Shown here one piece after another: positions 7,925 through 16,322 of a stretch of 41,725 bases of DNA (position 1 is the first letter of the stretch; every line of letters begins with the position of its first letter). A program made the translations under genes and the position numbers. The notes under the pieces are model-generated. The model did no database searches. It was not told the DNA's origin and worked only from the letters and a program-made list of their open reading frames with translations. Source of the DNA: CAZEQK01 sp964514395 (GTDB taxonomy: Bacteria > Bacillota > Bacilli > Tepidibacillales > Tepidibacillaceae); assembly GCA_964514395.1 (NCBI GenBank), contig CAZEQK010000028.1, forward strand, positions 1-41,725, read 5' to 3'.

Positions 7925-9004
7925 ATGAGACGAATTCCGATTAAAAATTGTAAACCAGGAATGATATTAGGAAAACCTGTTTATAACGATTTTGGTATCG
8001 TATTAATAGGGAAAGATGTAGAACTTACAGAAAATCTTATTAATCGATTATTACAATTGGAAGTCGAATCTGTATATATTGAAGATTCGAGAACGGATGA
8101 TATCTTTGTTGAGGATGTCTTGTCTGATAAAACAAGAGAAAAGGCATTAAAATCAATAAAAAATACCTTTCAAACCTTGTTTAAAGAAAAGCTAGTAAAT
8201 AAGCCATTAATAAAAAAAGATATGACCAATGTATTTAAACCTGTCTTAGAGAATATGTTATATGATATGAAGTCTAATAAACAAGCGATGCTAATGCTTT
8301 CCTCTATTTATATCAAAGATCTATATCTCTATACCCATTCTCTACAAGTAGCCCTTTATTCCATTTCAATAGGGATGGCGAACCAATACAATCACCAACA
8401 ATTAATTGAATTGGGACTTGGCGCTTTATTACATGATATTGGTAAAACAAAAATACCAACAGCATTTTTAGAGAAATCTAGTGCCTTAACAAATGAAGAA
8501 TATGAGCTAGTGAAAAAGCATACGACATACGGTTTTGATATTTTACGTAAGGAGCAGGGTATATCTTTATTATCCGCCCATGTCGCCTTTCAACACCATG
8601 AACGACTAAATGGTAGTGGTTATCCACGGGGCTTAAAGAGCGAAGATATTCATGAATATGCAAAAATTGTTGCAATTGCAGATGTTTACGATGCTTTGAC
8701 TAGCGATCGAGTATATAGAAAACCAGTTTTACCACATGAGGTATTAGAATATCTATATTCAAATGCTGGTAAAGAATATGATCGCAAATTACTTGACTTG
8801 TTTAAAGAGACCGTGGCTATATATCCTATAGGTGTTAATGTGACGTTAAGTAGCGGAGAAAATGGCGTTGTTGTTGATATCAATTCAAAGTATCCGGATA
8901 GACCAGTTGTAAGAATATTGGAAGTAAATGGGCAGGATCTGGAAGAACCCTTTGAGATAGATTTATCAAAGGAGCTATTAAAAACGATTGCAAAATGTAA
9001 TTAA
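7925..9004 (+). CDS. HD-GYP domain protein, probable cyclic-di-GMP phosphodiesterase
   Basis: The 359-residue protein has an N-terminal region of about 130 residues without known catalytic motifs, then an HD-GYP domain. Visible motifs are YTHSLQVALYS, the HD pair in LLHDIGKTKIP (about residue 169), HHERLNGSGYPRGL containing the GYP signature (about residues 222-235), and IVAIADVYDALTSDRVYR. Full HD and GYP motifs suggest active hydrolysis of cyclic-di-GMP to GMP or pGpG. A C-terminal segment of about 60 residues (NVTLSSGENGVVVDINSKYP) forms the small beta domain common in Bacillus HD-GYP proteins. No membrane segment or receiver domain is present. An AAAGGGG site precedes the ATG. Confidence 0.88.
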   Translation: MRRIPIKNCKPGMILGKPVYNDFGIVLIGKDVELTENLINRLLQLEVESVYIEDSRTDDIFVEDVLSDKTREKALKSIKNTFQTLFKEKLVNKPLIKKDMTNVFKPVLENMLYDMKSNKQAMLMLSSIYIKDLYLYTHSLQVALYSISIGMANQYNHQQLIELGLGALLHDIGKTKIPTAFLEKSSALTNEEYELVKKHTTYGFDILRKEQGISLLSAHVAFQHHERLNGSGYPRGLKSEDIHEYAKIVAIADVYDALTSDRVYRKPVLPHEVLEYLYSNAGKEYDRKLLDLFKETVAIYPIGVNVTLSSGENGVVVDINSKYPDRPVVRILEVNGQDLEEPFEIDLSKELLKTIAKCN

Positions 9005-9029
9005 ATCGTATACATAGGACAATAAAAAT

Positions 9030-9062
9030 AAAGGGGAATGCAGATTATGCATTCTCCCTTTT
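9030..9062. terminator. Bidirectional terminator between convergent genes
   Basis: AAAGGGGAATGCA (9030-9042) and TGCATTCTCCCTTT (9048-9061) form a stem with one mismatch or bulge, with A and T tracts on either side. It serves the HD-GYP gene and the reverse-strand anti-sigma gene. Confidence 0.7.
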
Positions 9063-9093
9063 ACTTAATACATCTAATTGTTATATGGAGGCA

Positions 9094-10533
9094 TTATTTG
9101 ACTTGAATGTCGATATTACCATTAATCGTTGTCGGATAGCTATCAATATGCAAAGTTATAGGTCCTTGGTAATCAATATCTTTTATTTCATAATAGAGTT
9201 CTTCATTATAATTTTTTAGATCAGACCCACTTCTTTTTCCATTAAAGGTGGATTTGTATTCCTTACCATTAGCATCCTGGTATGTTCCGTTGAACACAAA
9301 AGCGTGGAAGCTATCATCCTTTTTTAACGCGAAGACTAAATTCATTGATTTACCATCATCATCTTTCTCTGTTCTAACTAATTTTATTCGATTATCAGGC
9401 TTTTTGAAAAGCTTATTTTGCTTTAAATCAACGACGACCTCTAATTTATCCTTATCAAGGGCTCTTATCTTATTTGCCTTTAAAAATAGCTTCTCGGGCT
9501 TTTTAAAGTAATTACTTTGAAGATAGAAAATTCGAGTATTGTCGTCGATATTAGTACTAATTACCCCATTATTTATCGCTGCAAATTCCTCCCCATGCTT
9601 ATCAACCACTCTTAAATCATCAAAGGAGAAGATTTGCTTACTATTATTTTTATCGTACCTTACCTCTATTGCAATCGTTGTTGGGTTAAGGGTTAGTGTA
9701 TCAAAATATATTTTCTGTCCTTCTATATCCACTGTTTGATTAAGTGTATAGACCTCTTTCATATTCTCAAACCTTGATTTATCAATCGGAATTTTGATTC
9801 TCCAGGTTGGTCCTAATGGGTCTGGTTTTACTGGTAGATATGTGGGTGAAGCACCTGCTTTCACTGGGTGCTCATCAGAAGATGTTATGCCTATCTTCAC
9901 TGCGTCCTCATTAGGCTTCTCACTTAACTTCATTTCCATGGTAATAGAATTTGGAATCTCCATCCCGTTTTGAAAGGAGACGACGATCTTATCATGGATG
10001 ACATCCTCCTTTTTATTAAAAAAAGAACCATAGGAATAACCAGCAGGTAGATGCTTTCCATTTTCATCTAATAGCTTTACGCCACTTACGTCTAATAATC
10101 CGTGGTTGCCTCTATCCTCAAGGGTATAAAAGATAACCATCCTTTGCTCATCAACGATAATACCATCAACCGTTAATTGAATGAGGTCATGCTCGTCGGA
10201 AATACCAATATGCTGTATAAAGTCATTTTTGACGGCTAAGGTTAACCCTTTATCATAATTAATCATTTTTACAATGATATCCATGCCAGGTATTTTACTC
10301 ACATAGGATGCAAAAACAGGGGAGACTCGAATCGAAAATATCATCATAACAATTAAAAAGCTGACGGTAACACTAGTCCAAGCTTTTCTTTTCACTTTTT
10401 TTCGTTGCTTTTGCCCCTTAATCATACCTATATGAATATGCTGTGAGATTTTATCTGATATATCCTGCTCATCCATATATTGCCTCATTTTGTTTAATTC
10501 TTTCTCTTCCTTTTCAAACATAGAGGGATTCAC
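9094..10533 (-). CDS. DUF4179 domain protein, probable anti-sigma factor
   Basis: The 479-residue protein has a cytoplasmic N-terminus of about 48 residues rich in charged residues, a single membrane segment (VTVSFLIVMMIFSIRVSPVF), then ASYVSKIPGMDIIVKMINYD, the start of the DUF4179 extracellular domain, and a long beta-rich outer region with a DUF5643-like C-terminal part. This topology is that of membrane-bound anti-sigma factors. It overlaps the 3' end of the sigma gene by 20 bases (10514-10533), so the two are made together. GTG 10533 follows GGGAGAGG; ATG 10521 is an alternative. The signal sensed by the outer domain is unknown. Confidence 0.83.
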   Translation of the reverse strand: MNPSMFEKEEKELNKMRQYMDEQDISDKISQHIHIGMIKGQKQRKKVKRKAWTSVTVSFLIVMMIFSIRVSPVFASYVSKIPGMDIIVKMINYDKGLTLAVKNDFIQHIGISDEHDLIQLTVDGIIVDEQRMVIFYTLEDRGNHGLLDVSGVKLLDENGKHLPAGYSYGSFFNKKEDVIHDKIVVSFQNGMEIPNSITMEMKLSEKPNEDAVKIGITSSDEHPVKAGASPTYLPVKPDPLGPTWRIKIPIDKSRFENMKEVYTLNQTVDIEGQKIYFDTLTLNPTTIAIEVRYDKNNSKQIFSFDDLRVVDKHGEEFAAINNGVISTNIDDNTRIFYLQSNYFKKPEKLFLKANKIRALDKDKLEVVVDLKQNKLFKKPDNRIKLVRTEKDDDGKSMNLVFALKKDDSFHAFVFNGTYQDANGKEYKSTFNGKRSGSDLKNYNEELYYEIKDIDYQGPITLHIDSYPTTINGNIDIQVK

Positions 10534-11032
10534 CGTCCTCTCCCAAGTATTTTCGTAATTCCTTTAACGCTTTATTAAGCCAGGTTTTGATCGTTCCTTC
10601 AGGTCTTTTTAAGAGATCAGCAATATCATGAATCGTTAAGTCCTGAAAATATTTAAGTATAATAACGGTCTGGTATTTTGTCTGTAAATAATCTAATGCT
10701 TGCTCTATTTCTATTTTATTCATATTCATATTGCTGTTTACTGCTGTTTCTACATCCTTAACTATTGTTCTTTTCCTTCTCTTTAGCTCATCCATACAAT
10801 AGTTAATTAGGATTCTAACGATCCACGTGTTAAAGTATTTTGGATCCTTTAGACTGCGAAGCTTTTTATAGGCACGAAATGTAGTCTCTTGGATTGCTTC
10901 TAAGGAATCTATCTCATTCCGTAGATAGGAATAGGCCATTTTATATAGCTTAATTTTATTTGATTCCATCAGCTGATAAAAGGAATGATCATCTCCTTTT
11001 TTTGCAGCAAGTACTAAGCTCTCTATGTCCAC
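10514..11032 (-). CDS. ECF-type RNA polymerase sigma factor
   Basis: The 172-residue protein has sigma region 2 at about residues 10-80 (HSFYQLMESNKIKLYKMAYS, IQETTFRAYKKLRSLKDPKY) and region 4 at about 110-165 (ALDYLQTKYQTVIILKYFQD, LTIHDIADLLKRPEGTIKTW), with no region 1 or 3, as in ECF sigma factors. It starts with GTG at 11032 behind a perfect AGGAGGAG. It is cotranscribed and overlapping with its DUF4179 anti-sigma. A possible self-recognised promoter lies at 11131-11154, and a copy of the dispersed palindromic repeat (11056-11104) lies in the leader 24 bases before the start codon. Confidence 0.88.
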   Translation of the reverse strand: MDIESLVLAAKKGDDHSFYQLMESNKIKLYKMAYSYLRNEIDSLEAIQETTFRAYKKLRSLKDPKYFNTWIVRILINYCMDELKRRKRTIVKDVETAVNSNMNMNKIEIEQALDYLQTKYQTVIILKYFQDLTIHDIADLLKRPEGTIKTWLNKALKELRKYLGEDGESLYV

Positions 11033-11055
11033 TTTTCTCCTCCTAATTCATATTT

Positions 11056-11104
11056 ATCTTCGGTTTCAACAAGACTCCCTCTCAACACTAAAGGGAGTTG
11101 TTTC
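11056..11104 (+). repeat. Dispersed palindromic repeat, copy A
   Basis: A 49-bp copy, beginning ATCTTCGGTTTCAACAAGAC, with the hairpin arms ACTCCCT and AGGGAGT and a shortened loop. It shares almost its whole length with copies at 14154-14210 (inverted) and 41618-41668. Here it lies in the 5' leader of the sigma gene. Confidence 0.75.
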
Positions 11105-11130
11105 TAACTCTTTTTTATTTCTATCTATTA

Positions 11131-11154
11131 GACCGTTCACACAACCAAACGGTT
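11131..11154 (-). promoter_or_regulatory. Candidate ECF-type promoter of the sigma/anti-sigma operon
   Basis: On the reverse strand AAC is followed after exactly 16 bases by CGGTC, close to the AAC-N16-CGTC pattern of Bacillus ECF promoters, about 100 bases before the sigma start. The same bases form an inverted repeat, ACCGTT and AACGGT (11132-11137, 11148-11153), with forward-strand T-rich sequence, so a forward terminator is the alternative reading. Confidence 0.35.
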
Positions 11155-11155
11155 T

Positions 11156-11355
11156 TATTTTTTATAAAATTATATGAAGGGTTTCTATAAGCAATATATA
11201 TTCACTCAACATAGGAAAAGAATATAGCATTTTTATCATTTGGTAAATGGGAGTTAGGTTTGTCACGGAAAAGAGAGATAGATTTAAAATTGGAGTATGG
11301 TTTTAAAAAACTTTTATATAATATAGGTGAAGACTTTATGAACTAAAGGAGATAG
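11156..11355. other. AT-rich intergenic stretch before nagZ
   Basis: No open frame or RNA gene is visible. A TATAAT at 11317-11322 probably belongs to the nagZ promoter, but its best -35 candidate (TTGGAG, 11290-11295) is 21 bases away, too far for a good match. The nagZ site AAAGGAG lies at 11345-11351. Confidence 0.4.
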
Positions 11356-13005
11356 ATGATGCTAGATTTGACGATTCGCCAAAAAGTAGGGCAGCTCATG
11401 ATGTTTGGTTTTGAAGGAAAAACACCTTCAAAGGATATAATCAATCTCATAGCAAGTCATGGCGTAGGGAGTCTCATTCTTTTTAGTCGAAATATTGGTC
11501 ATAAGGAAGAAGTAAAACAATTAACGGAAGAATTACAGAAGATAGCAAAAAAAGCACATCACCCATCCCCACTCATAATTGCCACCGATCAAGAAAATGG
11601 GATTGTTCGCAGATTAAATGAAGGGACAACTGAGTTCCCCGGTAGTATGCTTTTAGGGGCAGCAGATGATGAGGATGCTACCTACCAAATTGCAAAAGCG
11701 ACCGCTAAAGAGTTAAATACATTAGGGTTAAATATGAACTTGGCACCTGTCTTAGACATCAATAATAATCCCTATAATCCAATTATAGGTGTTCGCTCAT
11801 TTGGTGAAGAACCAGCAGCAGTTATCAAGCATAGCAGAGCTGTAATCAAGGGATTTCAAGAAGAGGGAATGATTGCCGTAGGTAAGCATTTTCCAGGCCA
11901 TGGGGATACAGATATTGATTCTCACTTAGATATTCCAATCATCAAGCATAGCCTTGAAAGAATAAATGGGATAGAGTTTCAACCCTTTATTCATGCATTT
12001 GAGCAGAATATTGATAGTATCATGCTATCCCATATTTATTTTCCAGAAATAGAAGAAAAAGAAGTGGTGCCAACATCAGTTTCAAGCAAGATGGTTCACA
12101 TACTTAGGAATCAACTCGGTTTTACTGGCATGATCATGACAGATTGTATGGAAATGCGGGCTATTTCAAATACGGTTGGAACAGTAGAAGGTGCTGTGAA
12201 GGCACTGAAAGCGGGTGTGGATATGATTATGATTTCTCATAGCTATCATTTGCAAATAGAAACGATTGAGGCTATCATTTCTGCAATTGATAAAGGGGAA
12301 ATCGATGAAAAAGTGGTAGATGAGGCGGTAAATAGAGTATTAAAGCTTAAGAAAAAGTTATTATCAAGACAAACGATAGAACCACATGCCGTAAAGGATG
12401 TGATTGGTGGAAGAGAGCATAAGAAGCTAGCAAGAAATGTTTATGAAAAAGGGGTAACATTAGTTAAAAATGATGGAATACTCCCTTTACAGATAAAGGA
12501 AAAGGATAAGCTTCTAGTCATTCTTCCTGAAAGAAAAATATATACTATCGTTGAAGATTTAAATAGACCTTATGATCTTTTAAACTATATAAAAGGTAAT
12601 CATTTTAATGTAATAACTCATCAAATTAGTAATCCACCTACAGCATCGGAAATGGAAGAAATCAAAAAAATGTTACCAGCTTTTAACATTGTAATAATAG
12701 GAACAATAAATGCTCATCTAATTGAGCAACAAACCACGTTCGTGAAGGGGATACTAAAAGTAGGAAAGCCTGTGATTGTCATTGCTATGAGAAACCCCTA
12801 TGATTTTGGTGGATTCCCAGAGGTAAATGCCTATCTTGCTACCTATGAGCATACGGAAGCAGCAATAAAGGTAGCAGTTGATATTATTTTTGGTAAAACT
12901 ATTCCAAAAGGAAAGCTACCAGTATCGATACCAGGCTATGTAATGAAAGGGTTTGGACTTTCTTTTAATGAAGAAGGGAAGGATGAGGATGAGAAAAATA
13001 ATTAA
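11356..13005 (+). CDS. nagZ: Beta-N-acetylglucosaminidase, glycoside hydrolase family 3
   Basis: The 549-residue GH3 enzyme releases terminal GlcNAc from muropeptides during cell wall recycling. Motifs are TDQENGIVRRL, KHFPGHGDTDIDSHLD at about residue 177 (the NagZ signature containing the His-Asp dyad of the mobile loop) and MIMTDCMEMRAIS with the nucleophile Asp at about residue 262. The C-terminal part from about 355 is a GH3_C domain (YEKGVTLVKNDGILPL). B. subtilis NagZ is secreted as a lipoprotein; this one begins MMLDLTIRQKVGQLMMFGFE with no signal peptide, so it is probably cytoplasmic. Its 3' end overlaps nagA by 17 bases, so the two steps of GlcNAc salvage are coupled. ATG 11356 or 11359 can start it. 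Confidence 0.9.
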   Translation: MMLDLTIRQKVGQLMMFGFEGKTPSKDIINLIASHGVGSLILFSRNIGHKEEVKQLTEELQKIAKKAHHPSPLIIATDQENGIVRRLNEGTTEFPGSMLLGAADDEDATYQIAKATAKELNTLGLNMNLAPVLDINNNPYNPIIGVRSFGEEPAAVIKHSRAVIKGFQEEGMIAVGKHFPGHGDTDIDSHLDIPIIKHSLERINGIEFQPFIHAFEQNIDSIMLSHIYFPEIEEKEVVPTSVSSKMVHILRNQLGFTGMIMTDCMEMRAISNTVGTVEGAVKALKAGVDMIMISHSYHLQIETIEAIISAIDKGEIDEKVVDEAVNRVLKLKKKLLSRQTIEPHAVKDVIGGREHKKLARNVYEKGVTLVKNDGILPLQIKEKDKLLVILPERKIYTIVEDLNRPYDLLNYIKGNHFNVITHQISNPPTASEMEEIKKMLPAFNIVIIGTINAHLIEQQTTFVKGILKVGKPVIVIAMRNPYDFGGFPEVNAYLATYEHTEAAIKVAVDIIFGKTIPKGKLPVSIPGYVMKGFGLSFNEEGKDEDEKNN

Positions 13006-14137
13006 TGGTCGTATGGTACTACCTGATAAAATATTAGAAAACGGACAGCTTATCATCGAGGAAGGAATCATTATTCATATAGGAGAAACTAGATATACTC
13101 ATCATTCAGAGGCACAGCATACCTTTCAGTGGAATCAAGGATACATATGGCCAGGACTGCTTGATATTCATATTCATGGTGCAGGTGGGAGCGATACAAT
13201 GGATGGAACGAAGGAGTCTTTATCTATCATCGCTAAAAGCTTATTGAAGCATGGGGTGACGGGATTTTTGGCAACAACAGTAACCACTTCATATGATAAA
13301 TTAAAAAAAGTACTTGTCAATATTGCGGATTGGGAATCTAGTGATAAGGAAGCAGAATTACTCGGTGTACACTTAGAAGGACCATGGATAAGTCCTGTTT
13401 ACCATGGAGCACAAAATCCTAGGTTTGTTGTCACTCCTAAAATGGGCGATGGTGCATTATTATATAAGTTTTCAAAAGGAAAAATTAAAATGGTAACCCT
13501 AGCACCTGAAGTTAAAAATGTACCTGAGTTGATAAAAGAGCTAGTCGCATTAGGTGTCATCGTTTCAATAGGACATACCGATGCAACTTATAAGGATGTG
13601 TTTGAAGCAGTTAAACTTGGCGTTAGCCATATCACCCATACCTTTAATGCAATGAAACCCTTTCACCATCGTGAACCAGGGGTTATTGGTGCTGCTCTTA
13701 CTGATAAAAATCTCTCTTGTGAAATTATAGCCGATGGACAACATGTTCATCCAGCAGCTATCAAGATGTTAATTGAAGCAAGGGGTGTTGATCATGTGAT
13801 GCTTGTGTCTGATAGTATTCGAGCAGTACATATGGGGGAGGGAAGCTATGAGCTAGGGGGATTAGAAATCCAAGTGAAAGGGGATAGAGCAACCCTAGAA
13901 GATGGTACATTGGCGGGGAGCATGCTCTCCCTTAATAAAGCAGTAATGAACACCACCAGCTTTGCTGATATTCCTATATGGGAGGCGGTAAAAATGGCCT
14001 CTTTAAACCCAGCGATTAAATTAGGATTAGCTCATGATATAGGCTCGATAGAGGTTGGGAAAAGGGCAAATATTATTGCTGTGCAGGAGAATGGTGATGT
14101 TAACCATGTTTGGGTCGATGGAGAAAAGCAGCTATAG
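12989..14137 (+). CDS. nagA: N-acetylglucosamine-6-phosphate deacetylase
   Basis: The 382-residue amidohydrolase converts GlcNAc-6-phosphate to glucosamine-6-phosphate and acetate. Visible features are GLLDIHIHGAGG (metal site region), HLEGPWISPVYHGAQNP with the metal-binding Glu, SIGHTDATY, HITHTFNAMKPFHHREPGVIG, ADGQHVHPAA, and VSDSIRA with the catalytic Asp. The first histidine pair of amidohydrolases is kept as HIH. ATG 12989 sits behind AAGGATGAGG and inside the end of nagZ; ATG 12983 is nearly as good, and the longer frame from 12953 has no site. A copy of the dispersed hairpin repeat lies 17 bases after the stop. nagB is not in the window. Confidence 0.92.
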   Translation: MRKIINGRMVLPDKILENGQLIIEEGIIIHIGETRYTHHSEAQHTFQWNQGYIWPGLLDIHIHGAGGSDTMDGTKESLSIIAKSLLKHGVTGFLATTVTTSYDKLKKVLVNIADWESSDKEAELLGVHLEGPWISPVYHGAQNPRFVVTPKMGDGALLYKFSKGKIKMVTLAPEVKNVPELIKELVALGVIVSIGHTDATYKDVFEAVKLGVSHITHTFNAMKPFHHREPGVIGAALTDKNLSCEIIADGQHVHPAAIKMLIEARGVDHVMLVSDSIRAVHMGEGSYELGGLEIQVKGDRATLEDGTLAGSMLSLNKAVMNTTSFADIPIWEAVKMASLNPAIKLGLAHDIGSIEVGKRANIIAVQENGDVNHVWVDGEKQL

Positions 14138-14153
14138 AGAATAAAGCAGATTT

Positions 14154-14210
14154 GGTTGAAACAACTCCCTCTTACGGTGTTGAGGAGGGAGTTTTGTTGA
14201 AACCTAAGAT
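14154..14210 (-). repeat. Dispersed palindromic repeat, copy B
   Basis: Inverted relative to copies A and C. Its arms AACTCCCTC and GAGGGAGTT enclose a loop containing ACGGTGTTGA, and the flanks GGTTGAAAC and GTTGAAACC extend the palindrome imperfectly. It lies directly downstream of nagA, and in the nagA transcript the hairpin ends in GTTTTG, so it may also act as a weak terminator. Confidence 0.75.
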
Positions 14211-14234
14211 AAAAAAGCCCCCTTTTATTAGGGG
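14211..14234 (-). terminator. Rho-independent terminator of thyX
   Basis: On the reverse strand CCCCT and AGGGG (loop AATAAA) are followed by GGCTTTTTT, 15 bases beyond the thyX stop. Confidence 0.65.
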
Positions 14235-14248
14235 ACGATGATATGAGT

Positions 14249-15034
14249 TCAATTATTTATTTTTAATGCTGTAACCTTCCGATGGTGCTTTTTTTCATAT
14301 GCAACAGCTCGTCTTGTATTAGGGTCTAGCTCTATAACTCCACAGGTCTTAGCTTCTCCACAGCCCTGCTTCATATAACAAGGCATGTTTAAATCGCCAA
14401 ACAATCTAGGTGCTTTATCAATCAATTGTTGTGTAATTGAGCGATATAATAATCTTATTTCCTCTTGTGCCCTCAGGCAGAGCCTTTTCATCGCATGATG
14501 CCTCCAGCTAACTGCGTTCCTTGAATCGGTATACATTGTCACAATTCCTAGTGGTAATATTGCCCTTGCCCGTTCATTTTCCATTATCTCTTCGTCCGTA
14601 TAATGCCCATATAGTTCAAAGGATTTTTCATGATGATAGATCCACTGATTCAACTCCGATTCTTTACCTGGTTTTTTTAATTCAGGAGGTATGTAGTATT
14701 CAAATCCACCATCAATTAATCTGACGTAACGGAGACTTCTTTCATCAAAGGTAGCATGTCGTGCCCGTAAATCCTGTCTTGCTACAAAAATCGGAACTTT
14801 TTTTACAAAGGAAAAAATATTGTGCTCTAGTACGGTATTGTGGCCGCTGTCTCGACAATGGTTAACAATTCCAAGATTTGGTTTGCTTTCATAGCAGAGT
14901 GAACCAGCCTCTGCAGCAAACCGATCCGCATCCTCAGTCCATTGGACTAATTTTGCAGCATTAAGGGGTAATGCTTTTGCTAAATCGACAAGGGTCGCAT
15001 AATCCTGATCTTTATATGAAAAATCGATCGCCAT
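14249..15034 (-). CDS. thyX: Flavin-dependent thymidylate synthase
   Basis: The 261-residue ThyX makes dTMP from dUMP with methylene-tetrahydrofolate and FAD. Family features are SGHNTVLEHNIFSF (residues 63-76), ARQDLRARHATFDERSLRYV (85-104) covering the signature region, and ARAILPLGIVTMY followed by WRHHAMKRLCLRAQEEIRLL. The RHRx7S signature is changed: aligned on the trailing SxRY, the residues are Arg90-Ala91-Arg92 followed by seven residues and Ser100, so the central His is Ala. A second R-H pair (Arg92-His93) follows. A C-terminal extension of about 35 residues has three Cys. The gene is alone on the reverse strand with a GGAGGAG site and its own terminator. Confidence 0.92.
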   Translation of the reverse strand: MAIDFSYKDQDYATLVDLAKALPLNAAKLVQWTEDADRFAAEAGSLCYESKPNLGIVNHCRDSGHNTVLEHNIFSFVKKVPIFVARQDLRARHATFDERSLRYVRLIDGGFEYYIPPELKKPGKESELNQWIYHHEKSFELYGHYTDEEIMENERARAILPLGIVTMYTDSRNAVSWRHHAMKRLCLRAQEEIRLLYRSITQQLIDKAPRLFGDLNMPCYMKQGCGEAKTCGVIELDPNTRRAVAYEKKHHRKVTALKINN

Positions 15035-15183
15035 ATTTTCTCCTCCTATTCTTCAACCATTTTATCAAATCATAAATTAAAAAAGTAGTGTGAAAGTAAT
15101 CGAATGATATTTATAACTTTTTTTTAATATGAGTTCAATTACAGGTTTAATTGGAATATGTATGTAAAGTGGGGTGAGTAAAC

Positions 15184-16050
15184 ATGCCTAGATGGGGAAC
15201 AAAGAAAACAAAGCTACAAAAAAAACGAGTAATCTTTATAGGCTTTATCATATTTTTATTAATGATGTTTCAAACCTTTCTCTATATTGAGCATAATTTA
15301 GAGCCAATTCTAATCAGTATAGCAAAAGCAAGGGTGAAGCAGATTGCAACCAATGCAGTAAATGATGCAATTTCCAAAAAAATTGCCCAAAACACAAATT
15401 TTAAAGATTTAATTCAATTTGAAAAAGATGATCAAGGAAAAATAAGGGCAGCCATTTTTAACTATAGTGAATTTGCTAGGATCGTAGGGGAAGCTACGGC
15501 CCGTGTGGAGGATACATTAAATCATTTGGCTACTTTAGAAGAAAAAATTAAGCTTGGAGCAGCCTTTAATAGCGATATATTTGCGAATTTAGGACCAGAC
15601 ATACCGATAGCCTTGGTACCAATTGGTTCAGTCCAGGTCAATCCTTATCCTGTTTATCAGAATGCTGGCATAAACGTAGTAATCATGACGGTAATGATGG
15701 ATATTAGAGCAGAAGTACAGGTGGTTATCCCATTTGTAACCGAACCAACAGTTATTCAAACTACTATTCCGATTGCCCAAACTCAAATCTTTGGTGAAGT
15801 GCCACAATTTTATTATGATGGTCATGGTACTTACTATAATACCAATTCAGGAAATGCTCAAAATGCTCCCCCTATTCAAATCATCCCAGGTGGGACATTT
15901 ACACCTAATAATAATCAGGGACAAACGAACCAATCAGTTATTCCATCATCAACGAATAATATAAATGCAATTCCTGGATTAGAACAATTCTATCCACTGG
16001 TGCCTAGAAGTACTATACCTTCAATGGAGACAATACAAAATTCAGGGTAA
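15184..16050 (+). CDS. yunB: Sporulation protein YunB
   Basis: The 288-residue protein has a basic N-terminus, one membrane segment (VIFIGFIIFLLMMFQTFLYI, residues about 19-38), and an extracytoplasmic region with LEPILISIAKARVKQIATNA, AFNSDIFANLGPDIPIALVP and VVIPFVTEPTVIQTTIPIAQ, the hallmarks of YunB, a mother-cell sporulation protein in B. subtilis. After about residue 210 a low-complexity tail rich in Asn, Gln, Pro and Ser extends beyond the usual family length. The GGGGTGAG site precedes ATG 15184. In B. subtilis yunB lies beside lytH; here lytH is 15 kb away. A hairpin at 16045 overlaps the stop codon. Confidence 0.87.
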   Translation: MPRWGTKKTKLQKKRVIFIGFIIFLLMMFQTFLYIEHNLEPILISIAKARVKQIATNAVNDAISKKIAQNTNFKDLIQFEKDDQGKIRAAIFNYSEFARIVGEATARVEDTLNHLATLEEKIKLGAAFNSDIFANLGPDIPIALVPIGSVQVNPYPVYQNAGINVVIMTVMMDIRAEVQVVIPFVTEPTVIQTTIPIAQTQIFGEVPQFYYDGHGTYYNTNSGNAQNAPPIQIIPGGTFTPNNNQGQTNQSVIPSSTNNINAIPGLEQFYPLVPRSTIPSMETIQNSG

Positions 16051-16068
16051 GGAATTCCTTGCCCTTTC
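16045..16068 (+). terminator. Probable terminator of yunB
   Basis: GGGTAAGG (16045-16052) pairs with CCTTGCCC (16057-16064), one G-U pair, loop AATT, with a short TTT behind it. The yunB stop is inside the stem. The U tract is weak. Confidence 0.5.
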
Positions 16069-16322
16069 TCAATCTTAGTAACCATTAATACATATCCGCT
16101 ACAGCTACATTGGTCAATATAGGTTATTTTCAGGACCAATCTTTTTCAATAATCATATTAATCCCTCCTAACGCTTAAGATATAGTAAATACGAGAGTAT
16201 ATCAGTGATTCCAATCACACAATCATAAGAGCCTTATTGCAAAGTTTTGTAAAAATACTATAATTATTAATAATAGAATAAAATAACTAGAATAAATTTA
16301 TTAATTTAGGAGTGGTAGCAAT

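Noticed and set aside
14228..15140. ATATGAGTTCAATTA present at both ends of thyX
   Set aside because: A shared 15-mer at about 14231 and 15128 is in the same orientation, but has no extended flanking identity and no known role. Chance or a weak duplication is as likely as an insertion footprint.
16070..16170. Reverse-strand AGGAGGG site followed by ATG at about 16155 and a short Cys-containing frame
   Set aside because: The frame stops after eight codons (MIIEKDWS). A one-base shift would extend it to a CSCSGY segment, but this then runs antisense into yunB. It may be a dead small gene; there is too little to call it.
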